Notes: generated by a model from the sequence alone, not told the origin. A stretch of 64,000 nt of DNA from an uncultured Campylobacter sp. (GCF_938045345.1 NZ_CALIMS010000004.1:1-64000), one strand, 5' to 3'. Positions 16,446-25,839 are shown, numbered from the stretch's first letter. A program made the numbers and translations.

Positions 16446-17210
16446 TTATGTGGTTTTAAAAAGATACCAATTCGGCGCAATTTTTTCTATCATTATAAAC
16501 TCGCTAGGGCTCATTTGCGGCAGATCCGCCTCATCTTGCACCCGCAAAAAGCCCACGGAGTTATCGGTGACCCCACCGATGAGTAGCATAAATCTTTTGC
16601 CGCTCGTCTCGGCGTGAGAGAGATGCAGGCTTTTGATCTCTGCTTTAGCGCGCTCGGACTCACCGCTAGCGTAAAGCTCGTAAATTTTTTCAAATGCCGC
16701 TAGGTTTTGTTTGCCGAACCCCACAAGCTCTTTATCGGGCGCCAAGATTAGCTTTAAATTTACGATATCTGCATCAGTTCTTTGCTCAAACTCCCGTTTT
16801 TGCGCCTCGCTAAATTTTTCATATTCGCTTACGATAGCCTCAATAATGGCGGTTTGCGCTAAAACTCGCACGGCGTAGATCCCGTCCTCCTTAGTATAGA
16901 CGTAAAGATCGAAGTGCTTCTCTTTAGAGCCCAAAAATACGTGAAAAATCTCGCTAAATTCGTCGCTTCGTCCAAGCGGAGCAACCGTGATTTCGCTATA
17001 GTTATCCGCCGCGTAGAATTTACGCTTTAAATAGCTTCTCATCTCGCCTTTAAAATAAAGATTTTTATCGAAGTTTGTGTCGCTAAACAGCGAGCGGACG
17101 AGCTCCTCATTGGGGCTGGCGTTTAGGCTTAACGCGCAGCTTGCGCAAAGTATTAGAGGAGCAAAAATTTTTGAAAATCCTGCCGTTTTAAAAAATCTGA
17201 ATAAGCTCAA
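16446..17210 (-). CDS. Exported hypothetical protein
   Basis: A 254-residue protein with an N-terminal signal sequence (hydrophobic residues 15-30, KIFAPLILCASCALSLNA). The mature part is mixed alpha/beta with no motif I can name; it ends SPSEFIMIEKIAPNWYLFKTT. It lies 95 bases downstream of hemC on the same strand. I do not recognise the family. Confidence 0.7.
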   Translation of the reverse strand: MSLFRFFKTAGFSKIFAPLILCASCALSLNASPNEELVRSLFSDTNFDKNLYFKGEMRSYLKRKFYAADNYSEITVAPLGRSDEFSEIFHVFLGSKEKHFDLYVYTKEDGIYAVRVLAQTAIIEAIVSEYEKFSEAQKREFEQRTDADIVNLKLILAPDKELVGFGKQNLAAFEKIYELYASGESERAKAEIKSLHLSHAETSGKRFMLLIGGVTDNSVGFLRVQDEADLPQMSPSEFIMIEKIAPNWYLFKTT

Positions 17211-17305
17211 AATTTAGCCTTTTGAAATTTTATAAATTTAAAAAGTCCATAAATTCTAGAAATTTTAAAATTTTGTAAATTTTAAAACTCCGTAAATTTC
17301 ACCTT

Positions 17306-18235
17306 TTATAGGCTCCCCATCTCCTCGGCGCGCGCGAGGAGCTGCTTTGCGCCCTTTTCGATAAAAACGCGCGCGAGCTCCGCGCCTACGCCTTGGTATT
17401 GCGATTTTTGCGCAACGATATCTTGGCGTATGCTTTCGCTGCCGTCGGGTAGGCCCACGATCGCGCTTATGTGGATATTTTCGCCGTTAAGGCGCGTGTT
17501 GATACCGATCGGCACCTGGCAGCCGCCCTCTAAAACCCTGACAAAATCCCGTTCCACGGTCGTTTCGATAATCGCGCGTTCGTCTTTTAGAAATTCTATC
17601 GCGCGCAGGATTTGCGGCTCGTTTACCGCCTCGATGCCGAGCGCTCCTTGTCCCATCGCAGGGATCATCTGCGAGACCTCAAAGGGCGCTACGTGTCTCA
17701 CTTCGGCGCGTAAATTTAGGCGGTTGATGCCCGCCATCGCCAAGATGATCGCGTCGAATTCTCCGTCTTTGAGCTTTCGTAGGCGGGTCTGGACGTTGCC
17801 GCGCAAGGAGATAACCTCTAAATCGGGGCGCATGCTAAGCAGCTGCATCTTGCGGCGAAGGCTCGTAGTGCCGACTTTCGCGCCGTGGGGCAGCTCGCCG
17901 AATTTAGAGTATTTTTCGCTGATCATCGCATCGCGCACATCTTCGCGCGCGCAGATCGCCGCCAGTACGAGCCCTTGTGGAAACTCCACGGGCACGTCCT
18001 TTAGACTATGCACTGCGATGTGTGCTTCGCCGCGAAGCATACTCTCCTCAAGCTCTTTCGTAAAAAGCCCCTTGCCACCGATCTTTGCAAGCGGCGTATC
18101 CAAAATTTTATCGCCTTTGGTTTTCATGCTTTTTAGCTGCGCTTGGATGCCGCGGGCGTTAAGTAGCGATGCGATGTGCTCGCTCTGCCACAGCGCAAGG
18201 ACGCTGCCGCGCGTAGCGATAATCAAATTTTTCAT
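17306..18235 (-). CDS. hemC: Hydroxymethylbilane synthase (porphobilinogen deaminase)
   Basis: A 309-residue enzyme that polymerises four porphobilinogen units to hydroxymethylbilane in haem synthesis. Signatures are IATRGSVLALWQSEHI, the substrate loop VHSLKDVPVEFP, TTSLRRKMQL and the dipyrromethane-carrying cysteine in LEGGCQVPIG. The length is normal. The start overlaps the fxsA stop by four bases. HemA, the first enzyme of the same pathway, lies 10 kb away on the same strand. Confidence 0.96.
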   Translation of the reverse strand: MKNLIIATRGSVLALWQSEHIASLLNARGIQAQLKSMKTKGDKILDTPLAKIGGKGLFTKELEESMLRGEAHIAVHSLKDVPVEFPQGLVLAAICAREDVRDAMISEKYSKFGELPHGAKVGTTSLRRKMQLLSMRPDLEVISLRGNVQTRLRKLKDGEFDAIILAMAGINRLNLRAEVRHVAPFEVSQMIPAMGQGALGIEAVNEPQILRAIEFLKDERAIIETTVERDFVRVLEGGCQVPIGINTRLNGENIHISAIVGLPDGSESIRQDIVAQKSQYQGVGAELARVFIEKGAKQLLARAEEMGSL

Positions 18236-18684
18236 TTTTCCTCTCCTATGCTTTTTCGAATCTCGATTTCGTTCTCCTCGATCACTTCTACGTCGATGAC
18301 GTCGTCGTTTGCGCGGCTACGTCGCCAAAATTTTCGCTCTCTTTTTTCGGAATTTTCGCTTCTAGCGTTAAATTTAGGCACGTCGCTGGTGACGCAGTAA
18401 AATGACGCGGTGATTATGCAAACGCCTAAAATATCGCCGAAAATACCCGGTGCAATGAGAAAAACGCCGCCTACGACGAAGCCTACGCCGCTTAAAATTT
18501 CTTTCGGCGAGATTTTCATTAGATTAAAAAAGCCCATCCACGAGCGATTTGCCACGACGTATCCGCCTAAAATCGCGCTTATGACGATCTCCACCGCATA
18601 CGCCGCAAATCCGTTTGCGCTTACGAAATAATAGGTCGTAAATGCCTCAATTATCAGATATGGAACGATCAAGAGCCTAAACAT
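18232..18684 (-). CDS. fxsA: FxsA-family membrane protein
   Basis: A 150-residue inner-membrane protein with hydrophobic segments at about residues 3-20, 30-45 and 65-95. The middle part (SPKEILSGVGFVVGGVFLIAPGIFGDILGV) matches the FxsA family. A charged tail follows. The molecular role is unknown; the E. coli homologue affects phage exclusion when overproduced. It overlaps hemC by four bases. Confidence 0.8.
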   Translation of the reverse strand: MFRLLIVPYLIIEAFTTYYFVSANGFAAYAVEIVISAILGGYVVANRSWMGFFNLMKISPKEILSGVGFVVGGVFLIAPGIFGDILGVCIITASFYCVTSDVPKFNARSENSEKRERKFWRRSRANDDVIDVEVIEENEIEIRKSIGEEK

Positions 18685-18749
18685 ATTTTTCCTTGAATTA
18701 TCGCTTTAAATCGCGCCTCTTTAAAGACGCTAAAATTTAATCGCGGATT

Positions 18750-19309
18750 TTAGCAAATTCCGTCTGAATTTTTAATGTATCGTAAGAGCCCCTCGCAGCC
18801 GCGCTTGATATCTGCGTAGCAGCGCTCAAAATCGCGCGTGTAGTATGGATCGGCGATTTGTAGGCGTTCGGAGCCGGTTAAATTTGAACCGGCGTCTTTT
18901 AAATTTAAGTCGGTTTGCTTTGCTGAGCCTTTGAAATTTCGCGCATCGCAGTCTGTAAAATTTTCCCCTGCAAATTCCAAAAGAAATTTTACCTTAGCCA
19001 TATCCTTGCCGCGAAAAATTTGCCCCAGCGAGCGCATATTTTCATCATCCATGCAAAGAATTAGATCGTAGTGCTCGTAGTCTGTGGGCGTGACCTGCAC
19101 GGCGCGATGCACTACGAGCGGCACCTTTTGCTCTTTTAGCACGCGCTGCGTTTCGTAATAGGGCGGCGAGCCGATCTCGTCGGTGTGCGTCGCCGCGGAA
19201 TTACGCTCACGCGCGCTTTAAGTTCGCTTTGATTAATAAAATTTTGCATCACGGACTGCGCCATCGGCGAGCGGCAGATGTTGCCGTGACAGACGAAAAG
19301 TAGCCTCAT
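18750..19309 (-). pseudogene. Low-molecular-weight protein-tyrosine phosphatase, frameshifted
   Basis: The 5' part from the ATG at 19309 gives MRLLFVCHGNICRSPMAQ with the catalytic CX5R loop (Cys7-Arg13). The frame then shifts near 19199-19204: ARVSV stops matching, and the family sequence resumes as SAATHTDEIGSPPYYETQ in another frame. One missing base (GTAATTCC where GTAAATTCC would fit) explains it. The 3' part keeps ILCMDDENMRSL and the general-acid aspartate in DPYYTRDFE. Just before DPYY there are about 35 extra residues of repeat type. Without the shift this would be a normal phosphatase; sequencing error is possible. Confidence 0.82.
18860..18972 (-). repeat. Repeat insertion within the LMW phosphatase gene
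   Basis: The extra segment before DPYY (with ENFTDCDARNFKGSAK and LNLKDAGSNLTG) is absent from the usual family pattern. Its DNA carries AAATTT, AAATTTGAA and TTGAAATTTC blocks. Confidence 0.65.
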
Positions 19310-19315
19310 GCGCGC

Positions 19316-19828
19316 CTACTGCGTGATGATATCGTAGTTTTTCGGAATTGCCGGCTTGAAGATCGCCTCGTTTACCGGCGCGTTTTTGCGGACATTGCTT
19401 AGATTGATGACGACCTTATTGTCCATTTTGTCAGTATAGCTGATCTTGCTCGGCAGACCTTCTTTTAGCTCGATGAGATATTTCACATCGTCGAAGCTCG
19501 CCTCATAAACGCCGTTTTTATTTGGCTTTGCATTCGCTAGGATAGCGGTTAAATTTGGCGTTTCTTTGATATTCGTGATGATAGCTTGCTCAAGTTCGGG
19601 CTCGATTACGACGACCTTTGTGAAGCTAAAAAATATATTTTTTATCGTAGGGGTCTTGTAATGCCACACGGCGTGCTCTTTCGTGGCGCTAAAATCGCCG
19701 CCGTAGCTGATTTTCGCATCGTCGCTCTGCACGGTTTGCGAAAAATTTGCGCTCAGTGTATCGAATTCTATCCCGCTTGCGAATGCAAAAATGCAGCTTG
19801 CCGCTAAAGAAATAAGAGTTTTTTTCAT
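19316..19828 (-). CDS. lolA: Outer-membrane lipoprotein carrier LolA
   Basis: A 170-residue periplasmic chaperone that carries lipoproteins from the inner to the outer membrane. It has a signal peptide (residues 1-18), the typical start of the mature part (LSANFSQTVQSDDAKISYGGDFSA) and the pattern HAVWHYKTPTIKNIFF. It is divergent from secA, and an FtsX-type lipoprotein-release permease follows secA, so three envelope-export genes are adjacent. Confidence 0.85.
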   Translation of the reverse strand: MKKTLISLAASCIFAFASGIEFDTLSANFSQTVQSDDAKISYGGDFSATKEHAVWHYKTPTIKNIFFSFTKVVVIEPELEQAIITNIKETPNLTAILANAKPNKNGVYEASFDDVKYLIELKEGLPSKISYTDKMDNKVVINLSNVRKNAPVNEAIFKPAIPKNYDIITQ

Positions 19829-19861
19829 AAATTTTGCCTTTATTTTTGAAAATTTGCGCGT

Positions 19862-19867
19862 ATTATA
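19862..19867 (-). promoter_or_regulatory. Candidate -10 box for lolA
   Basis: The minus strand reads GGCTATAATACG. The TATAAT is 34 bases upstream of the lolA start, in the divergent region with secA. Confidence 0.5.
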
Positions 19868-19948
19868 GCCGTTTTTCTAGGATTTAATTAAATAGAAACT
19901 AAAAATATGTTAATATGCGCGGTTAAAATTTTAAAACTAAGGTTTGAG

Positions 19949-22567
19949 ATGTTTAAAAAGGTCATCCACGGGATTTTCGGTACTAAAAACGATAGGATCG
20001 TCAAACAATACGCCAAGCGTGCAGCACAGATCAGTGCGCTCGAGGAAAACTACGCGTCGATGGACGATGCGGCGCTTAAGGCGGAATTTGAAGCGTTAAG
20101 AGCGCAAGTTCGCGCAGGCGAAAAGAGCGCGGACGACGTGCTTAACGAAGTGTTTGCTATCGTGCGAGAGGCTGGCAAAAGGGTGCTAAATATGCGTCAC
20201 TTCGACGTTCAGCTAATAGGCGGTTTGGTGCTAAACGACGGCGCGATTGCCGAGATGAAAACGGGTGAAGGAAAGACCCTCGTAGCGACTTTGGCGGTAG
20301 TGCTAAATGCGATGGAGGGCAAGGGCGTTCACGTCGTGACCGTAAACGACTACCTAGCTAAGCGCGATGCCGCGCAAATGGGCGAGCTATATGAATTTTT
20401 AGGGCTTAGCACCGGTGTGATCGTAGGCGGCGAATACGATGACGCCAAGCGCAAGGCTGCATACGCGTGCGATATTACGTATGGCACAAACAACGAGTTC
20501 GGCTTTGACTATCTGCGTGATAATATGAAATTTAGCGCGGATGAAAAGGTGCAGCGCGGGCATCATTTCGTAATCGTCGATGAAGTAGATAGCATCCTGA
20601 TCGACGAAGCACGAACGCCACTTATCATCTCTGGCCCTACGAACCGCACTCTAGACGGCTACATCAAGGCAAATGAAGTAGCTCGCCAAATGATCCGCGG
20701 CGAGGCGCCAGCCGATCCGAAAGGCAAAGCTACGGGCGATTTTACCGTAGATGAGAAGAACCGCGCCGTTTTGATTACGGAGGCAGGAATTTCAAAAGCC
20801 GAGAAGCTTTTTGGCGTCGATAACCTCTATAGTCTCGAAAATGCCGTGCTTAGCCACTACCTTGATCAAGCACTTAAGGCAAATTATCTATTTGAAAAGG
20901 ATGTGCATTACGTCGTGCGCGACGGGCAGGTCATAATCGTGGATGAATTTACGGGTCGTCTTAGCGAGGGTCGCAGATTCAGCGAAGGCTTGCATCAGGC
21001 TCTTGAAGCTAAAGAGGGCGTGCAGATCCAGGAGGAGAGCCAAACTCTTGCCGACATTACCTTTCAAAACTACTTCCGTCTTTACGAAAAACTCGCCGGT
21101 ATGACGGGCACGGCACAGACGGAAGCAACGGAATTTTCTCAAATTTACAAACTCGAAGTAGTCTCGATCCCTACAAACGTGCCGGTTATCAGAAAGGATC
21201 AAAATGATCTTATCTACAAAACCGAGCGCGAGAAATTTAACGCCGTCATCAATGAAATCAAGCGGCTAAATTCCAAAGGTCAGCCCGTGCTAGTGGGTAC
21301 GGCGTCGATTGAAAAGAGTGAGAAGCTGCACGAGCTTTTGGTCAAAGAAAACATCGCGCACTCCGTGCTAAATGCCAAAAATCACGAGCGCGAGGCGCAG
21401 ATCATCAAAGACGCTGGCGTAAAGGGTGCCGTAACGATCGCTACAAATATGGCTGGACGTGGCGTGGATATCCGTATAGACGATGAAGTGCGCGCTTTGG
21501 GCGGGCTATATATTTTAGGTACCGAGCGCCATGAAAGCCGCCGCATTGATAACCAGCTACGCGGACGAAGCGGGCGCCAAGGTGATCCGGGCGAGAGTAG
21601 ATTTTTCTTGAGCTTGGAGGATAATCTGCTTAGAATTTTTGGCAGCGACAAGATCAAAAATATCATGGATCGCTTAGGTTTGAAAGATGGCGAGCATATT
21701 GAATCAGGCATGGTTTCGCGCGCAGTAGAGAACGCGCAGAAAAAGGTCGAGAGCCTGCATTTTGAAGCGCGTAAAAATATCTTAGAATACGATGACGTCG
21801 CAAACGAGCAGCGCAAGACGATCTATAAATATCGCAACGAGCTTTTGGACCCCGACTACGATCTGAAAGATAAAATCATCCAAAACCGCGAAGAGTATAT
21901 ATCTAGCGTGCTTGAGGAGCTTGAAATTTTCGACGGCGCAAATATCAAAGAGGTCGATAAATTCCCGATCGTCGCCAAAATCGCTCAAGAAACGGGCGAG
22001 GTGCTCGAAAATAGCGAGCTTGAGAAGGTCGATGATTTCAAGGAGCTGAAAGAAAAGATCATCGGCGCGCTTGCCGTTTCGTATGAAAATAAGATGGCGC
22101 CGATCGATCCGCAGCAGCGAAAAAGTATCGAAAAGATGCTTTATCTGCAGATCGTCGATCGCGACTGGCGGGAACATCTGTATCAGATGGATATCCTAAA
22201 GGCGGGCATCGGACTTCGCGGCTACAACCACAAAGACCCGCTTACGGAGTATAAAAAGGAGAGCTATAATCTCTTTATGGAGCTTGTAATGCGCCTCAAA
22301 TCCGACAGCATCCGCTTGCTGCATTCGATCCAGTTCAAATCACAGGAGGAGATCGAAGCCGAGCAGCGTGCGATGCAGGAGCGTATGGAGAGCTCAAACG
22401 CCAAAGAACTCGCCGCCGCAAGCACGAATGAAGCGCAGCTAAAGGGCTCAGACGAGTTCGGCGACAAAAAACCTAAGCGAAACGATCCTTGCCCTTGCGG
22501 CAGCGGCAAAAAATACAAAGACTGCCACGGCAAGGGCGGTCCTAAAAAAGGCGGCTTTGCGAGGTAG
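19949..22567 (+). CDS. secA: Preprotein translocase ATPase SecA
   Basis: An 872-residue motor that drives Sec-dependent export. MFKKVIHGIFGTKNDR at 19949 is the family's normal N-terminus, so it is preferred over an in-frame ATG at 19907. Walker A is MKTGEGKTL, the DEAD-type motif is VDEVDSILIDEARTP, and DEFTGRLSEGRRFSEGLHQ plus RGRSGRQGDPGESRFFLSLEDNL are hallmarks. The C-terminus has the zinc-binding SecB/ribosome contact CPCGSGKKYKDCHG. Everything expected is intact. Confidence 0.97.
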   Translation: MFKKVIHGIFGTKNDRIVKQYAKRAAQISALEENYASMDDAALKAEFEALRAQVRAGEKSADDVLNEVFAIVREAGKRVLNMRHFDVQLIGGLVLNDGAIAEMKTGEGKTLVATLAVVLNAMEGKGVHVVTVNDYLAKRDAAQMGELYEFLGLSTGVIVGGEYDDAKRKAAYACDITYGTNNEFGFDYLRDNMKFSADEKVQRGHHFVIVDEVDSILIDEARTPLIISGPTNRTLDGYIKANEVARQMIRGEAPADPKGKATGDFTVDEKNRAVLITEAGISKAEKLFGVDNLYSLENAVLSHYLDQALKANYLFEKDVHYVVRDGQVIIVDEFTGRLSEGRRFSEGLHQALEAKEGVQIQEESQTLADITFQNYFRLYEKLAGMTGTAQTEATEFSQIYKLEVVSIPTNVPVIRKDQNDLIYKTEREKFNAVINEIKRLNSKGQPVLVGTASIEKSEKLHELLVKENIAHSVLNAKNHEREAQIIKDAGVKGAVTIATNMAGRGVDIRIDDEVRALGGLYILGTERHESRRIDNQLRGRSGRQGDPGESRFFLSLEDNLLRIFGSDKIKNIMDRLGLKDGEHIESGMVSRAVENAQKKVESLHFEARKNILEYDDVANEQRKTIYKYRNELLDPDYDLKDKIIQNREEYISSVLEELEIFDGANIKEVDKFPIVAKIAQETGEVLENSELEKVDDFKELKEKIIGALAVSYENKMAPIDPQQRKSIEKMLYLQIVDRDWREHLYQMDILKAGIGLRGYNHKDPLTEYKKESYNLFMELVMRLKSDSIRLLHSIQFKSQEEIEAEQRAMQERMESSNAKELAAASTNEAQLKGSDEFGDKKPKRNDPCPCGSGKKYKDCHGKGGPKKGGFAR

Positions 22568-23263
22568 GCGCAGCGCTCGGTCGTAAGTATCGTGCGATCG
22601 GTGATCTCGATTGCGAGCATTGTGTAATTGGTGCTTTTCAATCTTGCTTTTGTATTTAGCGATCGGTCGAGGGCGGCGTCATAAAATTTTAAAGGATCTT
22701 GATCGCGAGGCGGCGTGGACAGAAATTTTAAAAGAGCTTGATTGTGAGGCCGCGCGGACGGTGAGCAAAGCTGCGCGATGGAGCGGAACTTTGGTTTTGA
22801 AATTTTAAAATTTAAAAGCGCACTTGGTGCCTTTGGCTACTTGTTTTCGCAGCGCCGTTACGGTGCGCCGTGCGGCAAAACGCGAACGGCGCACGGTGCT
22901 TAAATTCAGTGCGCGGCTAGGACACTGCGCGGCATTAAAATTTTAAATTTATGCGATTGTGGGAGAGCTTTTTAAGCGAAATCCGCTTTTTAAATTTTAA
23001 GAATTTCAAAATTCTAAAAAGTTTTAAATTTCTAAAATTTTAAAATTTTGAGGCGTTTGAAATTTTAAAATTTAGAATTCTGATTTAGAATTTCAAGGTC
23101 TCGGCAAGACGATCTGTTTGGTTTGCCGTACCCGATATCTCTTGGGACAAATTTTATTGCGTATAAATAGACTTCGGCGTGATTTTAAATTTTAAAAGCC
23201 AGCTGTGGCTTTCACATTTGAAGGCATAAAACTTGTTTTGGAATTTTAAAATTCTAAAATACT
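22568..23263. repeat. Gene-free region of AT-core repeats
   Basis: No gene is supported. The first 250 bases are GC-richer. From about 22970 it is almost pure AAATTTTAAAATTT-type sequence, with self-complementary words such as GAATTTCAAAATTC. A frame at 22611-22808 is repeat-derived. Confidence 0.65.
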
Positions 23264-23309
23264 TAAAATTTCACATATAATTTAGCGCTAAATTATATGT
23301 GAAATTTTA
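23264..23309. repeat. Perfect 46-bp palindrome before the lolC-like gene
   Basis: Two 23-base arms are exact reverse complements with no spacer; the centre is AATTTAGCGCTAAATT and the outer arms contain AAATTTCACATATAA and its complement. It ends one base before the AAGGAC ribosome site of the permease. No T-run follows at once, so it is not a standard terminator. Confidence 0.9.
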
Positions 23310-23323
23310 CAAGGACGGCTTTT

Positions 23324-24514
23324 TTGGTAAAGTATTTATTATTCAAATATCTCAGATTCGACCGCTCTCAGCCCTTCATTACGCTTTCGGCGCTGCTTGC
23401 GTTCTTGGGCGTCGGCGTGGGGCTTACGGTGCTCATCGTCGCAATGGCGATAATGAACGGTTTTGATAAGGAATTTGAGCGCAAGCTCTTTACGATGAAC
23501 TACCCGATCACGATCCACAGCCACTTTCGCGGCGGCATTTCAAAAGACGACGTGGAGGGGCTGCGAGCGGATTTTCCCGATCTGATCTTTAGCCCCTACA
23601 TCAGCTCGCAAGTCATCGCCAAAAGCGGCGAAAAGCTCGAGGGCGGGCTGATTTTCGGCGTAAATTTAAACGATGAAAAGCGTATTAATTCGGTCGTCGC
23701 AGCAGGCGCCAAAGACGCCAATCTAACGGACTACGGCATCATGATAGGGCGCGGGATCAAGGACGAGTTTATGCTGGATGAGGGCGGCAAGATCACGATG
23801 ATCTTTACGAAGAGCGATCCGGGCGGCTTTGCGCTGATCCCCAAGATGAAGCGCTTTGACGTGCGTGCGGATTTCAGCTCGGGGCTGATCGCCTACGACA
23901 AGGCGTATTCCTACGCGGACGCAAACGATCTAGCCAAAATTTTAGGCTACGACGAGGGGACATTCGACGGCGTGCATGTTTTTTCAAACGATCCGTTTAA
24001 GGATCTAGAGCGCATCAAAAAAAGCCTCCCCGGCGGTACTAGCGCCGTGGGCTGGTGGCAGCAAAACGGCAATTTTTTCAGCGCCCTTGCACTTGAAAAA
24101 CGCGCGCTTTTCATCGTGCTGATGCTGATAATCCTGGTCGCGAGCCTAAATATCGTAAGTTCGCTTCTGATGACCGTGATGAATCGCCGCCAAGAGATCG
24201 CGCTTTTACTTAGCCTGGGCGCTAGCAAAAAGGAGGTTAAAAGGACCTTTTTTGCGCTCGGAGCCACGATCGGCGGCGGCGGCATCATATTCGGGCTCAT
24301 TTTGGGCCTATTCGGCGTGTGGCTACTCGGAAGCTTCGACATCGTAAATCTGCCGGCCGACGTTTACGGAAGCTCGAAGCTGCCGATGGAGCTCTCGCTA
24401 GGCGATTTGGCGATGATTTTAATCGGCGCGGTGCTTATCGTGGCGCTCTCGTCATGGTATCCGGCCAAAAAAGCCACGCAGATCGACGTGCTGCAAACGC
24501 TGCGCAACGAGTAA
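23324..24514 (+). CDS. Lipoprotein-releasing ABC permease (LolC/E type)
   Basis: A 396-residue FtsX/MacB-type permease with one N-terminal membrane helix (about 20-43), a large periplasmic domain, and three C-terminal helices (about 260-290, 305-335, 360-385). The start VKYLLFKYLRFDRSQPFITL is typical of LolC/LolE, which pass outer-membrane lipoproteins to LolA. The start codon is a TTG at 23324, supported by AAGGAC seven bases upstream. Its LolD ATPase is not in this window. The proximity of lolA supports the role. Confidence 0.85.
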   Translation: MVKYLLFKYLRFDRSQPFITLSALLAFLGVGVGLTVLIVAMAIMNGFDKEFERKLFTMNYPITIHSHFRGGISKDDVEGLRADFPDLIFSPYISSQVIAKSGEKLEGGLIFGVNLNDEKRINSVVAAGAKDANLTDYGIMIGRGIKDEFMLDEGGKITMIFTKSDPGGFALIPKMKRFDVRADFSSGLIAYDKAYSYADANDLAKILGYDEGTFDGVHVFSNDPFKDLERIKKSLPGGTSAVGWWQQNGNFFSALALEKRALFIVLMLIILVASLNIVSSLLMTVMNRRQEIALLLSLGASKKEVKRTFFALGATIGGGGIIFGLILGLFGVWLLGSFDIVNLPADVYGSSKLPMELSLGDLAMILIGAVLIVALSSWYPAKKATQIDVLQTLRNE

Positions 24515-24567
24515 GCCGTTTAGAAATCGCAGTTAAAATTTTATAAAATTTTAAAGAAAGGACCAAA

Positions 24568-24759
24568 ATGAAAAATTTTATATTATGTGTTGCTGCAGCA
24601 ACGATACTAGCGGGCTGCCAAGCGCATAAACAAGAGCCACAAAAAGAGCCTATGATGCAACCCACTCAAAGCTGCTCTACCGGTGGTTGTATGGATGCCG
24701 TAAGAAAGGCTCAACAGCGTCAAGGCATTCGCCCCGTTATGAAATCTCAGCTCCGATAA
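24568..24759 (+). CDS. Small lipoprotein
   Basis: A 63-residue protein with a lipobox (LAGC, lipidated Cys17) after a hydrophobic leader. The mature part is short, rich in Gln, Lys and Pro, and has two more cysteines (SCSTGGC). An AAAGGA ribosome site precedes the ATG. The function is unknown. It follows the lolC-like gene by 53 bases. Confidence 0.7.
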   Translation: MKNFILCVAAATILAGCQAHKQEPQKEPMMQPTQSCSTGGCMDAVRKAQQRQGIRPVMKSQLR

Positions 24760-24981
24760 ATCCTGCAAATTCATAGCTCAATAGGCGGAATTTTGCTTAG
24801 CTTAAATTCCGCCGGTTTTAAATTTTGCTATCTTAAAATTCTATTTAACGTAAGATGTCATTAGTCTAAAGCTGCGGAATTTCATTTAAAAATCGCTTTA
24901 AAATTCCCGTAAAATCCGCGAAATAAATCTAAATTTTATAAATTTTAGGGTAACATTCCCTATTTCTCAAAAAGGCTTTAA

Positions 24982-25839
24982 ATGACTTTAATTGACGGCA
25001 GAAGCATAAGTGCGAAGGTAAAAGATGAGATCAAATCGGACGCTTCGGATCTTGCCGCAAAGGGCGTAAAGCCCGCGCTGGCGGTGATTTTGGTAGGCGA
25101 GGACGCGGCGAGTAAGACCTATGTCGCGAGCAAGGAAAAAGCCTGCGCCGCCTGTGGGATCCGATCCGTAGCGCACCGCTTGAGCTCCGACGTGAGCGAG
25201 GCGGCGCTTTTAGAACTGATAGAAAATTTAAACGAAGACGAAAGCATTGACGGCATCTTGGTGCAGTTGCCGCTTCCAAAGCACATTGATACGAATAAAA
25301 TTTTAGAAAAAATAAGCCCGCAAAAGGACGTGGACGGATTTAGTGCGATAAACGTAGGCAAGCTTACTAGCGGGCTTTCGGACGGTTTTGTGCCTTGCAC
25401 TCCGCTTGGTGTGATGCGCCTGCTTGAGGAATACGGCGTGCAGATCGCGGGCAAAAATGCCGTTGTGCTGGGTCGCAGTAATATCGTCGGAAAGCCGATG
25501 GCGAGCTTGCTTCTAAATGCCGATGCCACCGTCACTATCGCTCATAGCAAGACGAAAGACTTAAAGCAGCTTTGCACGGACGCCGATATTTTGGTAGCGG
25601 CGGTCGGTAGGACACACTTTGTGAGCGCAGATATGGTAAAAGAGGGTGCGGTGGTAATCGACGTGGGGATCAATCGCGGCGAGGATGGCAAGCTAAGAGG
25701 CGACGTCGATTTTGACGCGGTCGCGCCGAAATGCTCGCTCATCACGCCCGTACCCGGGGGCGTGGGACCGATGACGATCGCGATGCTTCTTAGCAATACG
25801 ATAAAATCGGCGAAAAATCGCTTAAAACAAAGAGCTTAA
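24982..25839 (+). CDS. folD: FolD bifunctional methylenetetrahydrofolate dehydrogenase/cyclohydrolase
   Basis: A 285-residue cytoplasmic enzyme interconverting methylene-, methenyl- and formyl-tetrahydrofolate. Signatures are VGEDAASKTYVASKEKAC with the catalytic Tyr and Lys, DGILVQLPLPKH, and VLGRSNIVGKPMASLL; the C-terminus has TPVPGGVGPMTIAML. The length is standard. lepB begins on the base after its stop codon. Confidence 0.97.
   Translation: MTLIDGRSISAKVKDEIKSDASDLAAKGVKPALAVILVGEDAASKTYVASKEKACAACGIRSVAHRLSSDVSEAALLELIENLNEDESIDGILVQLPLPKHIDTNKILEKISPQKDVDGFSAINVGKLTSGLSDGFVPCTPLGVMRLLEEYGVQIAGKNAVVLGRSNIVGKPMASLLLNADATVTIAHSKTKDLKQLCTDADILVAAVGRTHFVSADMVKEGAVVIDVGINRGEDGKLRGDVDFDAVAPKCSLITPVPGGVGPMTIAMLLSNTIKSAKNRLKQRA

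Noticed and set aside
19907..19948. Upstream in-frame start for secA
   Set aside because: It would add 14 residues before the conserved MFKKVIHG start, which has its own ribosome site.
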